Shown here: one piece after another, positions 36,088 to 48,720 of the stretch
Numbering within the stretch: the first letter of the stretch is position 1
How the letters are laid out: the number at the start of each line of letters is the position of its first letter
Assembly: GCA_037447655.1 (NCBI GenBank)
Contig: JBBHKE010001462.1
Location: 126,001-190,000, forward strand
Direction: 5' to 3'
Source: Zygnema cylindricum
Taxonomy: Eukaryota > Streptophyta > Zygnematophyceae > Zygnematales > Zygnemataceae
Length of the DNA stretch: 64,000 nt
Position numbers and translations under genes: made by a program
The notes under the pieces: model-generated
The model's input: the letters and a program-made list of their open reading frames with translations, nothing else
What the model was told of the DNA's origin: nothing
Databases searched by the model: none

Positions 36088-36686
36088 CAGAGGTCGCAAA
36101 ATTCAAAATTTTACATAACCGAAACCGACCGTTTTTTTTTTCAAAATCTGAGTAATCGACGCCCGACCGGGTTATGTCACCCTCCAAAATTGTTAATCGT
36201 TAACCGACCAGCGTTTACGAAAATAAAATTTAACCGAAACTCGATTTCTCGCGACTAACCGTGCCCGCCCGTAACCAAAAAAGTACAAAATTACAACGCT
36301 CATAAATACTAGCGTTATTGTACTTTGCAATAATGTACAACGTATGAATAAGCCTATACTTACGATTTTGTCGCGTTCCCTAAGATTTGCAAAATTAATA
36401 GCGTTACCACCGTGTCAAATTTGTGACGCTAATCATGATGTCACGTACTTCCACGATACCAAAGAGTAAAAAGTACAGTAACGTTGGATTGTATGGACAA
36501 TACAAAAAATTTATTTCTTTTGGTTTTTTTGTTTTTTGGTTAACCGACCGTAACTGGCTTTTACTTTTTTTTCTGGTGAATCGACCGACCGCAACCGCCC
36601 GGCCCCCAAAAATTTGGCAACCGAATCAGTTCCGTATCCTGCGCGGGCGATCGGTCACGGTTTCAGTTGACCGTTTGCGACCTCTA
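36088..36686. mobile_element. hAT-like element with CAGAGGTCGC ends and empty site in copy 1
   Basis: Ends CAGAGGTCGCAAA and TTTGCGACCTCTA, 8-bp duplication GCCTCTTA (36080-36087, 36687-36694). Copy 1 near 29090 has one GTAGCCTCTTACCAACATCC. Interior is rich in AACCGACCG/CGGTTTC words that recur, inverted, near 40736-40915, where a related end (TTTGCGAACTCTG) occurs. It is non-coding. CAGRG-type ends plus 8-bp duplication indicate hAT. Confidence 0.88.
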
Positions 36687-37541
36687 GCCTCTTACCAACA
36701 TCCGATATGTACCTTTTTTTGACCTATCGATAATCAATAGATATCGGTTCTTACTTCATACGTACTGCTTCGTACTCTGTACTGAAATTTACGTAATCTA
36801 ACGTAGATTTTTTTTCAAATCCCTTGAGGTTTATCAACCGTTTAACGGTTTGAGCGATTCGGTTCGACAAAATCTAAAGTGGGTTTTTGGTCTGGTTCGG
36901 TAAATTAGCCGTTAATTTTGATTTGGACAAGAACGAAGCCAAACATAACCTATCCGTACCTAACCTAGTGATCTTTGCGACTCCGTAGCTGTACTGTAGA
37001 CGTCCGTACGGAATTCCGTAACCTCGATGGTAAAAGAAACATGTCGCAAAAATTTTGTTAGCATGGTAGTCGGTGGTGTCTGTGGAATGTCGGTGAATGA
37101 ACATTACTAAGGTGATGCTTGTTGAAGCGTCTTATACGGATGATGTAAAGCAAAAGTACATGCTCGGGAAAAAGGGTTAAAAATGGGTCTCATCGCCCAA
37201 CCATGCTACGAATAGTCGTACCTACGCGGTTGGATGACATGTTGGTTGATTTAACCCATCTTTCGTCGATTTTGGGCAAGTTTGTACCTACGTAGCGGCC
37301 ACAATCGGGTACCCGAATCTGTATCCGACAGGTACCCAACCTCCCGCGTCGGATCCGGAACGAATTCGGGTGCCAAATTTTGGGGGGCAGTCGGATTCGT
37401 GCGGGTGATTCAGAAAAAAACAAAAAAAAAAAATGGATACGGTAGGCTAAGCAAAAAACGATAAAAATTGAAAGTTATGTACTGTCTATACAATCAAGCA
37501 TTATTGTACTTTGTACTATTGGTATCGTGGAAGGTATAAAG

Positions 37542-37818
37542 CATAGTTCCAAAAGTAGGTGTTTTTATGGTAGGCCTTTGGTCGGCGCCTTTATCGTAAG
37601 CTGTGCTATGGGCTTTTCATGAGATCTTCTTAGATCACTACTTTGAACAGCGACCGTCCGATCGTCCGAATCTGACGGTGTAAATAAAAAAATTTGGTTC
37701 GAATGTTTTAATTGGTTTGAATAGGTCCGAATACAATATGGGTCGTAAGGTCATATTGTATGTTTGCCATACGATAGGCATATTGTATGGGCCTACTTTC
37801 ACCTACTTTTCAACTATG
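37542..37818. mobile_element. Family A element (277 bp)
   Basis: Begins CATAGTTCCAAAAGTAGG, ends CTACTTTTCAACTATG, flanked by GTATAAAG on both sides (37534-37541, 37819-37826). A short deletion derivative of the family. Confidence 0.9.
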
Positions 37819-37826
37819 GTATAAAG

Positions 37827-40205
37827 GAGATGTACCACTAATTATGTACTTATTCGGGTACGGGCGGGTACGGGTAGTCACGTGAAATCAAGTTTCGATT
37901 AAATTTTATTTTCGTAAACGCGTATCGGGTAACAATTTCAGATTGTGACATAATCATGTTAGGAATCGGGTGTTCAAATTTTGAAAAAAAAAATGTCAGT
38001 TTTTGGCAGATGTCACAAACGGTTACTCGAAACCGTAATCGAGCGTTACGCGAATGCCCGCGTCAATCCGAAACAAATTCTGGTGCCAAACTTTGGCGGC
38101 CGGGCGAATTCGCGCGGGTGATTCAGAAAAAAAAAAAAAAACCGGATACAGTCGGGTAAGCAAAAAACAAAAAAAAATGAAGGTTTAATACTGTCCATAC
38201 TATGCAAAATTATCGTCTTTGTACTCTTGGTATCGTAGAAGAACGTGACATTATGATTAGCGTTGCAAATCTGACACGGTACTAACACTATTCATTTCGC
38301 AAATCTTACTAGAAGATAAGGGTCGCATATTGTATTCCATTGTAAAGTGTTAGTTATGCACTTTATACGGTGTTTTCACAAATATGTCAAATTATCATGT
38401 CAACATCACGCGACTGATCGTAATTATTGGCTTACTCATTCGTCGTACATTATTGCAAAGTGCTAATTATGCATTTTATATTGCGTTTCCACATGCATAT
38501 CAAACTATTATGTCAATTTCACGCTGCCTATAGCAATTACTGGTTAATAAATTAGTGGAAATCAAATTATTACGTCAATTTTATAAGACAAATCCTAATT
38601 ATTGACTTACTCACATGTTTCAATTGAATTGTTATTTAAGCGAGAGAAACTCGACCACAATTAAACAAAACTTGGTCATACACCAAATTGGAGAAAAACA
38701 TCCTCTCTTCCCTTAAAACTAAAATCCAAAACGATTTTCAAAAAATAAAAAAATGTTGAAACTGGTCAGTATTACCTAGTGAAAGAGAGCAGGGCCACTT
38801 CAAGTTGTTGGAGGAATTTGAACATCTTTATGAAGCTAAAACATCAAACAACTATATGGTAAAGGGGGGAGGTTTTGTGGCTTGTGTTATATGGTCCATA
38901 ATTTAACAATACAAGTCAACAAATGGTACTTCAACAATTAACACTCACACATGTTCAGCTTTGGCAGACACGGATAATTCAAGTGAAAAGCATATTACAA
39001 TGACGGTGAAAAACAATGCCCTGCCGATTCCCCAAACTTACAAAAATTGAAAAAACTTTTTATGAAATTTGCACCACCAAAGTGGGGCCTTAACGAGTAT
39101 CATATTGTCGCGGCACTTTTAGATCCCTGACAAAAACATAAACTTGAAATAATTGGGGTATTGAAAACCGAAATTGAAAGCGCGAGGGTCAAACTTTGAG
39201 ACCTCGCAAACGACCTCGGTTATGAAGTTGATTCCGGTAGTCCTCAACGTATAGCAAAAAAATGAAAAACATCGCAAAGTATGGACGTTATCAACAACTT
39301 TTTTGGTGAGACGGGTGACGAAAACGAGGTTTTTATTATCACTGACAAAAAAAAGCTCGTCAATAATGAATTGAAACGTTACTGTGTTTAAAATTGACCA
39401 GCGACGAAAGTTTGAACTTTAACATACTCGAATGGTGGAAAAAAAATTAAACTGTACGTGTGAAAGATGGAGGATTTCCGATTCTCACTATTCTGGCTTC
39501 TAGCTCTATGTCCGAATGCAATTTTTCGGATGCCGAGAACACGATCACAAAAAAGAGAAGCTCACTGACGACTTCAATTGTTAGTGATCTTTTGTGTGTT
39601 AGATCCAACCAAGATCTTTTAAACACATAGTTTTTTTATTTGTTTTCTAATTATTGTTGTTTTTTCAGTATCATTTATATTATTTTGTTTTCTTTGAAAT
39701 TTTTGTTGTATTTCACAACTTTTGTAGTGTTTTTGTATTTATTTTTAAGCCGGAATGCTTATTTTTATAAGCGCAGTATTAATACCAAATTTAGATTTAT
39801 AAATTTTGTGTAATTTTTAAGTTTGATGTTGTGAATTTGTATAATAGAGTCGAAAATATAACGAGGAATTATCTGTTGTGATTTGTTTATTTCTATATTT
39901 GATATTACATATGAATTTTTGTTTTTTTTTCCTATCATAATGTGTTTTTCGCCATTTGATTTTCCATGTGAAAAAATAATATTTATTTTTGAAGCATACA
40001 TAATAAAAACTTGACTTTTTTTGCATACTTCATAACATAGTATCGTAGTCGAAAGAAAAACCGTCCAAAAAATGTAACAAACAATTTAGATTTGTGAGAG
40101 AATAAACATTAATATAAGGGTTTAAACGTTAACGTAAGAGTTCAAACATTAATGTAAGAGTTACACGCAAATTTAGGAAAATATATTTTGAGGGAGGTGA
40201 CTGTC
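37827..40205 (+). pseudogene. Decayed hAT transposase region
   Basis: Between about 39060 and 39630 broken plus-strand frames give MKFAPPKWGLNEYHIVAALL near the start. Further on come NILEWW, FPILTILASSSMSECNFSDA and TITKKRSSLTTSIVSDLLCV. That is the hAT C-terminal dimerisation region (WW..., xxSE..FS.A, R..L). Several stops and frame changes show it is inactive. A unit around 37855-38110 (GGGTACGGGCGGGTACGGG, CGTAAACGCGTATCGGGTAAC) recurs at 40733-40830, so parts of the same family flank it. Element boundaries are not resolved. 39640-40130 shows nothing but AT-rich DNA. Confidence 0.6.
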
Positions 40206-40536
40206 GAGGAAAAAAAATGTTCATCAAGAGAGATTGCAAAGAGACAAAATAGCAAAATGAAGAGGTACACGAACTGTTTTTTTGAAAAGGGAAATGTACC
40301 AATACACCGCTCATTCGAGGAAAAAAAATATTCGTCATGAGAGATTGCAAAGAGACAAAATAGTAAAATGAAGTGGTACACGAACTGTATTTTTGCAAAG
40401 GGAGATGTACCACTACACTGCTCATTCAAGGAAAAAAAAAATTCGTCAAGAGAGATTGCAAAATGACAAAATAGTAAAATGAAGAGGTACACGAACTGTT
40501 TTTTGCAAAGGAAGATGAACCAATACACCGCTCATT
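40206..40536. repeat. Three tandem copies of a 111-bp repeat
   Basis: Units start at 40206, 40317 and 40428. Each carries AAGAGAGATTGCAAA or a variant, AGGTACACGAACTGT and ACACCGCTCATT or a variant. The period is exactly 111 bp (37 codons), so the minus-strand frame stays open and shows a repeated peptide. The third copy is followed by unrelated sequence. Confidence 0.9.
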
Positions 40537-40735
40537 GTTATTGGTGTTAAGAAGTCTATTACTATTTATAGCCAAAAATCACAAAACATAATTAACAACA
40601 TTATTTAAATACGTGGACTACAACCTGCCACGTCTCCTTGCGTTAAATAATATTATTAATTACAATTTTTCATTAACACTAATAAATGTTTAACTCTAAT
40701 AGCAACGAGCGTTGTAATTTTGTACTTATTCGGGT

Positions 40736-40915
40736 ACGGGCGGGTACTGGCAGTCGCGGGATATCGAGTTTCGGTTAACATTTATTTTCGTAAACGCGTA
40801 TCGGGTAACGGGTAATAATTTAGGAGCGTGACATAACCCGGTCGGGTGTCGGGTACTCAGGATTTTGGTTTTTTTTTTTTTTGTAGATTTGGGGTATCGA
40901 AAATTTTGACTTTTG
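40736..40915. mobile_element. hAT-like terminal fragment
   Basis: GGTACGGGCGGGTACTGGC, CGTAAACGCGTATCGGGTAAC and the end AAATTTTGAC..TTTGCGAACTCTG are inverted relatives of the 36088-36686 element. This is one terminus; the partner end and target duplication were not found. Confidence 0.6.
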
Positions 40916-40997
40916 CGAACTCTGACCTACGTGAAAACGTCATGTGCACAGATTATATCGCGATTTCGGCTTCCTGTAACGATCGATGAACAACAGC

Positions 40998-41199
40998 TAC
41001 ACCGTGAATCGCTATTAGGGTTAATGTTTTTTTTCGCCACTTAAAACATGATTTCTCCGTACACAATAGTAGCAGGTCGGATCCGACGGTTGCGATTGAA
41101 AGGTAAGATTCTCAGCTTTCGATTGGCAGTCTCAAGTACGGAGAAATAATGTTTCAAGTGGCGAAAAAATTATTAACACTAATAGCGATACACGGTGCA
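40998..41199. mobile_element. Family C MITE (202 bp)
   Basis: Left end TACACCGTGAATCGCTATTAG, right end CTAATAGCGATACACGGTGCA (last TA mutated to CA). The subterminal TTTCTCCGTACAC and GTACGGAGAAAT parts are also inverted. Confidence 0.75.
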
Positions 41200-41265
41200 T
41201 CGCCGATTTCCAGCAATGCCATCGATACGATTTAAATGTCAAAACTGAATCTAAACGAACGCTGG

Positions 41266-41808
41266 TACACCGCGCATCGTTATTAGTGTCATAGTCACTA
41301 ATTTGGGTTCTTAAAATTTAGATTTTTTTCCTTAAATAGGATAAATGATTTTAATTTTTCCTTGACGTTAATTGAGGTAAAGTACAAAATAGCGTAAAGA
41401 ACTAAAGTTCAATAAGATCTAAATAGCGTGGTGTACGGTCGATGTTAAACCGTACACAAATTTACCTTTTCAAGTGAAATATTTACAAAAAATGAATTAA
41501 ATCGGACGCGTACTCATAGGAACGTGCGCTAAAAAAACGGGATTGGTCTGACACGTAAATTAGTCTGACATGTACGGATATATAAATTTCACTACGGTGT
41601 ACGATTTTTTATATTTTGTACGGATACATATAATAATGTATATAATCGTACAGAAAAAATTCCATTTTTGCTGTTCCAAATTAGCGTTAATACTGAAATT
41701 AGAATAAACCTTTTTTTTTTTAATTTTCAAATTCTTAATTAGCGTCAATGACGGTATATTTACTTACACACTATTTAAACTTTGACACTAATAACGATGC
41801 GCGGTGTA
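41266..41808. mobile_element. Family C MITE (543 bp)
   Basis: Left end TACACCGCGCATCGTTATTAG, right end CTAATAACGATGCGCGGTGTA: a perfect inverted match of about 21 bp bounded by TA. Longer subfamily related to 16688-17182. Confidence 0.82.
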
Positions 41809-42814
41809 GTGTTTGTGGTGTTGCTGGGTTCACCTCATGTCGCTATTGCAATCGTTGTAAAAGACCGCCGGTGACAACCGACCGTCGATCTGCGGTTACT
41901 CCGAATTTGGCGAAAGGTTAAGAGTATTGCAATAATCTACCGTGGTTCTCTATGACTGCCAATTCAATTCCAGACTTTTGTTTGGCCTTTTGCTGAATAC
42001 TTCAAAGAAATCTTTCATATAGATTTCTCCAGTACTGAAAATCATTGAACCACTTCCTCGGGGCAGCTGATAAAATTTTGTATTTCGTTCATACAGAATG
42101 GAGAACTTACCGGAGAGGAGAGGTTTGACCAGTCAGAAACTTGAAGCTTCTCGGGAATATGTTTGCAACTGTCATAACTTCTTAAATATCAAATGAAACG
42201 GACAGTTGACAGGATGGCACAACAATAATTCCCTATGAGATTCTTTATGTTTGACACTTTTGACTTTTACCTTATTTCGAAGATCCTACCAAGAACCTAA
42301 AAAAAGAACAACATCTTTGATCATCTGACGGGATGACAAGTGAAAATTGGAAATTAGTTCACTAACCTATAAACAAATGTTATGAATTTTTCTTTTTGTA
42401 CTAGAGTGAAAAGTTCAATAAGTGGCTCAATATTTTCTAGACGTTTGCAAATCTATTTTTTAGTATCCAACACGTCATGTGGTGAGGATTTGCGTGGAAA
42501 TATATATTTGCAAGTACTTGAGAAAACCTAGAGTAAACTAGAGTTCAGTGATTTAATTTTAGTTACCTAGAAACATTGCCAGATTTGAATTGCTGTTTTG
42601 GAGAGCATATCTATACAAAAAATTGTACATAAGGACGTCGATTCCGAAAGTGAGCTGCATGGAAATAAAAATAATGCAACAAAAAAAAATTCACTTGAAG
42701 TCTCCTCTATTGTTATTCCAGCAAATTAACAAAAAATTGCAAAAAGTGCTTTCTCACAACATTCAGGTCTTGCTTCAAGAATTTATCTTATTTTACTTTT
42801 TAAACTCGTTTCAG
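41809..42814. other. Upstream region of the GH17 gene
   Basis: No transposon ends recognised. A signal-peptide exon for GH17 is expected here but I could not identify it. The frame open from 42590 into the first GH17 exon contains a hydrophobic run (LLQEFILFYFLNSF) that might be the signal if no intron precedes. Confidence 0.4.
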
Positions 42815-45800
42815 AATCTTGCCTCAGCTGCGCCTACTCATAGTCAATTCAGTCAAGAGTCATGGCTGCCTGCTCGTCGTTCATTACAAGAGACAAATGT
42901 AACATCTTCCATGCTGGCAGCGACGCCCATTGATGCGACATTTGTCACGCCTGATGATACACCAGTGGTTGTGACACCTGCCGTGTCTGACGAGACTCTA
43001 GTTGGTCTCGTTTCTGAGGCACCGGCTCCCTCTCCAATTGTAACATCTGTCAAACAAATCGCTGGTGGAGTAACTAAGTTGGATGGAGACGTCTCACCAC
43101 AAATAGGTGTCAATTGGGGCTCTGGCTTCATAACTGATCCGCCTTCAGCGCAATTGGTTTGAGTTCTATGCCATGTTGATTGCTAAACTGGATACGTGTG
43201 AAGTAAAACAAAACAATGGGAAGATTATAGCTTACTAGAGTTGGAAAATTCATGAATTCCACTCACGCCAATGTTGATTTCTAAGACATGATTTTATGAA
43301 TGGAAATCCTGTTCCGTTATTGGAGCAAGTTAGATCAGAAAGCCTGATCGAGTCTTTGTCAATTGGCTGACTGAAGGTCCACCAAGTTTTTAAAAGGACT
43401 GTCTTCTTTATAAACCATGTCCGCGTGTTGTGAAATCCAGTGCATATATGAATGAACTACTGCTCACAACAGGCTTATAATTATGTGTGTTTCCTTTGCT
43501 GAAGGTCATAGCAAGCTGTTTGTGTGAACCAGAATGCTTTTACTAGTGTGCTAATGGACATTTTCAAACTTTTATATAGAGTTGTAAAACGCCTCAAAAA
43601 GGTTGGAGAAGAATGCCAAGAGACTCTTGATAACGTATTATTTCGCTTTTTACTGCTTTCATTAAAGTTTTAGATCGAGACACAGTATCCACACCTCTTT
43701 CTTAGAACTGGTTCTTGCATGGACATGTTGTCACATTACCCCTGTTCTGTCATTTGCGGATGCATGTTTCAGGTTGTAGAGGCACTGTTGGATTATGGGT
43801 TTAAAGGTGTAAAGTTGTTTCAAACAATGGATGAATCGGTGTCTGGAGCACTTGCCAATACTGGCATACAAGTAAGAGCAAATTTTAAATCAGATTCAGG
43901 AAGTTGAAACTAGCAGGTTCCTCATTTCAGTTGTCTAAAATTTCAGGAATACATTCCCAGTGTTTTATCCAAGATTCATAGGTTGCTTCATAAATTCACT
44001 ATCGCCATCATTTTGGTTCAGTCAATTTTGGATTTTTCTCTTCTTTCTAGATTCTCTCCTTGACTTAAAAGATAACCACGTTAACTGTTTGTATGGACTA
44101 TGCAGAAAGTTAGCATTGTTTAAGTTGGTGATCTGGCATAGAAAATTATGTTTAACGAAAGGAACCTAGTTTACATGTGAAAAAAGTAACGGTTTTGTTT
44201 TCAACGAGCGGTTACATTTAGGCTGCCATTGAGAATGTGACAAGCATTTTGTAAGCCCTTGCGTAGTCCATTGTTGCAAGAAATCAAGGTAGTCCTCCGG
44301 GTAGGAATGAATATTGCGCTAACATTGATTGATCCTATATTCTTGATGACACTATTTTTGTTGCAGGTTACCATATATCTTAGTCCGACGCAATTTCCAT
44401 TGCTAGCTGGAACAATTACGTTTAACGCCTCTGCCTCTGTTGAGGATTTGTCATCACCTGAAGGCCTGGCTGCAGCTTCTGCTTGGGTGGAAACTTATGT
44501 TCTGACTCCTCGGCAGCAAGGTGTCGATATCCGATTAGTGTGCGTGGGAAGTGAGCCAGATTGGCTGAACGGGTAAGTTTCTCCTGAAAAAGTCATAATG
44601 CTCACGCTGTTCCTTGTTTTTGGCACTTAAATTTTTTATCAATGTGCTCAGATCACCTGGTACAAATTTGTTTCAAGAGATTTACATGCATAATTGAATG
44701 ATACTGTTTTTCTTTTTAAGTGTGGACTTCACCATTTTTTTGTTCATTTGGCAAAGATGACAAGTTAATGCCATAACAATTCACAACTATGTGGGATCAG
44801 TCTCAGACGAAATTAGTAGACAATTGCAAAACCTTAGGCAGACCAAGAACAAAGGCTTTCTCTCTTGGTCGAGTATGGAAAAAGTCTAGGTAGATTTTGG
44901 CATGCAATGATTGGGGTGTCACACGTAGTCAAGGAAACTACAAATTTGTTTAAGCTCTGTGGCAGTATTTAATCTCTAATGTAACCACAAAAATATAAAG
45001 CATGTCTAAGCTTCATTAAACTTTTGGATACTTCAAAATACTTATAATTGTACTAAGAAATCTCTAAAACGTTATGAATAAAATTACATCCTAAGCATGA
45101 ATTCTGACTTTATGTCACGTTATAGTTTCTAGTTTTAATCCTCAACCACGTTCCTACTTTTGAGCGTCTCACCTACCGAACCAGCTCCTCCTTGTAAGCA
45201 GTGGATTTTGTCATTGGCCAACAGATTGCCTTTTCCTTTCCCGGCAAAATTTTGTCTGTTGCACTTATTACCTGTAAGTACTCAATTCTTCTTTTGCAGG
45301 GAAGACAGTCTATTTGTACTGATGCTGGCAAACATACAAGCGGCTCTAAGGGCTCTCAATTTGGACAGTGTTGTGAAAGCTACTATTCCATTACAAAACC
45401 AGGTTCTGATCACCACGTGGCCACCATCAGCAGGAGTTTTTGATCCGTCAATTGTAGTGCTTCCATCCTTTTTGAAGTTATTGAATGACACAGGGGCTCC
45501 CCTTGCGGTGAGAGATATGTTCCGCTAGTGTTCCAAGCTCCATGACAGATGAGATTGAAGGAACTGTAAGATTGTACAAAGGCAGTGATCCTTTTATTGT
45601 AGTTACAATTGTAGAATGTGTACTAATTGAGCGTTCACCCTTTTTTTAGCCATAGAAACTGTCCTTTTTTGTCCAAGCAACATAGATAACCGACGTTGTT
45701 AACAGAAAACAGGATGCTATCGTTTTTTTAATCTGGCTTTTCTGGGCTTTCGAGGGCATCCAGAAAGTGCATCAGTCCTGAGTGCAAGCTGCTAAATTTC

Positions 45801-47578
45801 TATTTTGCTGTAGAAAATTACGTGTACAATACTGATGTAAAAAGGCATTTCTTGAATTTGCAGATAAACTTATATCCTTACTTTGTCGGATATGGTGCAC
45901 TGACAAGCGGAGGAACAGTGAACAGCTCACAACTGAACTTGTACACATTTCAAGGAAACACAGATGATTACTTCACCGATCCTTACTCAGGATATGTGTA
46001 TGTCAGTTTTTCCTCGCATTAGATGCCATGCACTGATCATTGTCTTCTCGGATGGTAATGTTTGATCAAAGACAAGTATTATATTGCAGTTTTGTGAGAA
46101 CATGCCCAAGTACTCAAAATGTCACATTTTCGAAATTGAAAGGAGTTACTTTGAAGAAGCCTTAATTTGAAGAAGCCTTACTTTGAAGAAGCCTTACTTT
46201 GAAGAAGCCTTAATTTGAAGAAGACTAAGTTTCCGCGTTACATAGGATACCTCTTTTTTGCAGTTGATATTTTTTCCGGTCACCCCTACTTCTAGAACTG
46301 ACATGAAGATGTAACGCCATAAAAAACTTCACTCTTTTGGCCAGCCAAGAATGATGATTTCTTCCTTTTTCCTAAAATCAAGTTCCTAAACTAAGCAGAA
46401 GCTTAACTAACCGTGCATGCAAACAAGAACATAATGAAGCATTTCCTCTTACCTCTGTATTTTCTTGTTTGGTCAGATATACCAACATGTTTGATGCCCA
46501 ATTTGATGCCGTAATAGCTGCACTCACTTTAGCCGGTTATCCCAATATTAAAGTGATTGTATCAGAAAGTGGTTGGCCTACACAAGGGTTCAGCCTCGCT
46601 ACTCTCCAGTAAGTTACCAAACACCTTTAAATGAGTTGTTAAGCAGAGGAAGCATTACGCAAAAGGAATATAAGCTTTCATGTCCTCAATAGCCCATGTT
46701 TAGGTTCTCCCTTTCTTACGTGTTCTCATTTCCAACTCCATTCAACGGCCAAAAATGTGGCAATTTTCTTTTCAGTTTCCACAATAGGTCATTCTTTATG
46801 GAATGTGTGCATCAATATTTAGCAGCGGCAGATCTATCTACATTTTTTTTTTTATATATAAAATAATAATGATAATAATAATAATATGTATATCGAGGTT
46901 TAATGTTCAATGTTGGTGAGGCAATGTGGGACAATTAATTTATTTGAGAAAGTTTAAACACCATGTTAGTGGCTATTTGAGTCTATGCTTTTTCAATGGA
47001 AGAATGTAGTAATGCTTCTTGAATATCCAGGTAAGAACTCTGAGGACAAGTCTTTAGTGATAAGACCAGAAAGAAAAGGGGTCCGTTCCCTCAATAGCTC
47101 ATCATGGTTGCACAATGTTGAAGATTTGTTTGATTCATGCTGGAGGAATTCTATCTTTGTGAATAAGAATGTTTTTTTAAGCTGAAACAGATTATGAACC
47201 CCGGTTTAAATATATGAAAATTTGTGGCAAACATCTTTTAGGTTGGCACAGTTATACAATCGGAACTTGGTGCTACACTTGTGGGAAGCATCTGGTACTC
47301 CATCACGCCCAAACCAAAGTCTCGCAGTCAATATTTTTGAGCTTTATGATGAGAGCCTCAAGCCTCTAACATTCGGACCAATGGAACCATTTTGGGGTAT
47401 TAGTACATACTCAAAGGGAAAGCTTACTGCAAAATACAACTTTAGTGCAAACGCTGATGCCTATTTAGATGGCACTGGCGTGTGGTCCGGTTCAATAAAG
47501 GGTAGTGACTTCTATACTCCCTTCTTGAAAATACATTGTTTATTGGTGATAACTTTAGCTTACTTCATTTTTCAGTAG
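42815..47578 (+). CDS. Glucan endo-1,3-beta-glucosidase (GH17), probably GPI-anchored
   Basis: Callose/beta-1,3-glucan hydrolase of glycoside hydrolase family 17, expected at the cell surface. Exons with agreeing phases: 42815-43156, 43773-43871, 44367-44572, 45300-45507, 45864-45997, 46477-46608, 47242-47578. Exon 1 has a Thr/Val/Pro-rich linker then QIGVNWGSGF. Next come LLDYGFKGVKLFQTMDESV; GVDIRLVCVGSEPDWLNG, with the acid/base Glu in VGSE (usually VGNE); INLYPYFVGYGAL; and the family signature IKVIVSESGWPTQG with the nucleophile Glu. The C-terminus YNFSANADAYLDGTG..SIKGSD is followed by a short hydrophobic tail (CLLVITLAYFIFQ) that looks like a GPI signal. No CBM43/X8 domain is seen. The first exon and start codon are uncertain. 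Confidence 0.88.
46147..46225. repeat. 15-bp tandem repeat, five to six copies, in GH17 intron
   Basis: Repeats of TTTGAAGAAGCCTTA with single-base variants (A/C at one position). Located in the intron between the exons at 45864-45997 and 46477-46608. Confidence 0.9.
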
Positions 47579-48228
47579 TTGTGATCACAACAATTATTTT
47601 CAAATAATGCTTTTGCACTTAATGCAAAGAATGGCTTTGCCTACCAAATTTCCCCTCGAAAAGGTGGCAACTGTTTTTCATATGTGTCTGTAGTAACCAT
47701 GTAGTGGTTTAGAATGTCAGATGATAAGAATTTTTGCTAGTTCAGACAATCTTTAGCCCACTAGTCTTAGAAATCCTCAGAAAATTTGCAGGAATTCAAT
47801 TTGTATTGAATAACAGTGAATTGCGGAATAATTAAGGCTTTTTAAGGATCTCATAAAGCCTTTCTGTTAATCATTTTCATTAAATTGTGCTTCTCTTTCA
47901 TCCCTTAAACGAAAATTAGTGGAACCTTTACTCAATAACTTTCATAATATGAAAATAACAAAACAAATCGGGAAAATGCGATAAACTTCTCCCACCAATG
48001 TTGTACCTTAACGTGTAAGAGACATTTAGCAGTGGCCATATTCCTTTTCAGGGCCAGGGTAAGGTTTTTGTTGCATGACTCTTTTGAGTTGTGAAAGTTC
48101 TTTTTTTTTCACATTTTCAGAAGGGGTAAGGTAACTGCGTTCAGATTGAACTTTCCAAATACCTGACTTTCACGTGCAACAATATGCATGCGACATTGTA
48201 AACAAGAGTTTTAAAAGACTGTGTTCAC
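47579..48228. other. Intergenic, GH17 3' flank
   Basis: AT-rich; no features recognised. Confidence 0.45.
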
Positions 48229-48637
48229 TACACCTTGAATCGTTATTAGCGTATAGAAATTATTAGTGTAAAGAATAAATTAGCGTCATTCATTCTAATT
48301 TAGTACCAGGAGACGTGGCAGATTATGGTCCACGTCCTTAAATAGTGTAATTCATTATATTGAAGGTATCAATGTCAAAATTTTGGGGTGCCGATACAGC
48401 GTACATAAGGCTAATAACGATTCACGGTGTACAGTACACCGCGAATCGTTATTAGCGTTATGAACTCTATATCGGCACCCCAAAATTTTGACATTAATAC
48501 CTTAAATAGAATAAACTACACTATTTAAGGACGTGGACCATAATCTGCCACGTCTCCTGGCACTAAATTAGAATGAATGACGCTAATTTTTTCTTTACAC
48601 TAATAATTTCACAACGCTAATAACGATTCGCGGTGTA
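48229..48637. mobile_element. Two family C MITEs head to head forming a 409-bp palindrome
   Basis: The left unit 48229-48431 and right unit 48435-48637 are each 203 bp, are inverted copies of each other and are separated by 3 bp (CAG). Shared words include GGGTGCCGATA / TATCGGCACCCC and GGAGACGTGGCAGATTATGG with its inverse. Each unit has TACACC..GGTGTA ends bounded by TA. It lies 0.9 kb upstream of the mTERF start codon. Confidence 0.9.
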
Positions 48638-48681
48638 CTGCGGGCCGAATCTCTGTAACGACAAGAAAATAGCCTGAGCGT

Positions 48682-48720
48682 TTCGTTTCTGGTGTACGAG
48701 AGTCGTACACCAGAAACGAA
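48682..48720. repeat. Perfect 18-bp hairpin
   Basis: Arm TTCGTTTCTGGTGTACGA, loop GAG, exact inverse arm. No poly-T follows, so I do not call it a terminator. Confidence 0.9.

Larger units (their letters stand above)
34417..37109. repeat. Diverged segmental repeat, copy 2
   Basis: Counterpart of 26744-29522. It carries insertions absent from copy 1: family A at 35733-36036 and a hAT-like element at 36088-36686. It lacks the family B element of copy 1. Past 37109 the sequence continues as GGTGATGCTTG, where copy 1 has a family D end. Confidence 0.8.

Noticed and set aside
40206-40536. CRISPR-like array
   Set aside because: Units are directly adjacent 111-bp copies without distinct spacers, in a plant-type nuclear context.
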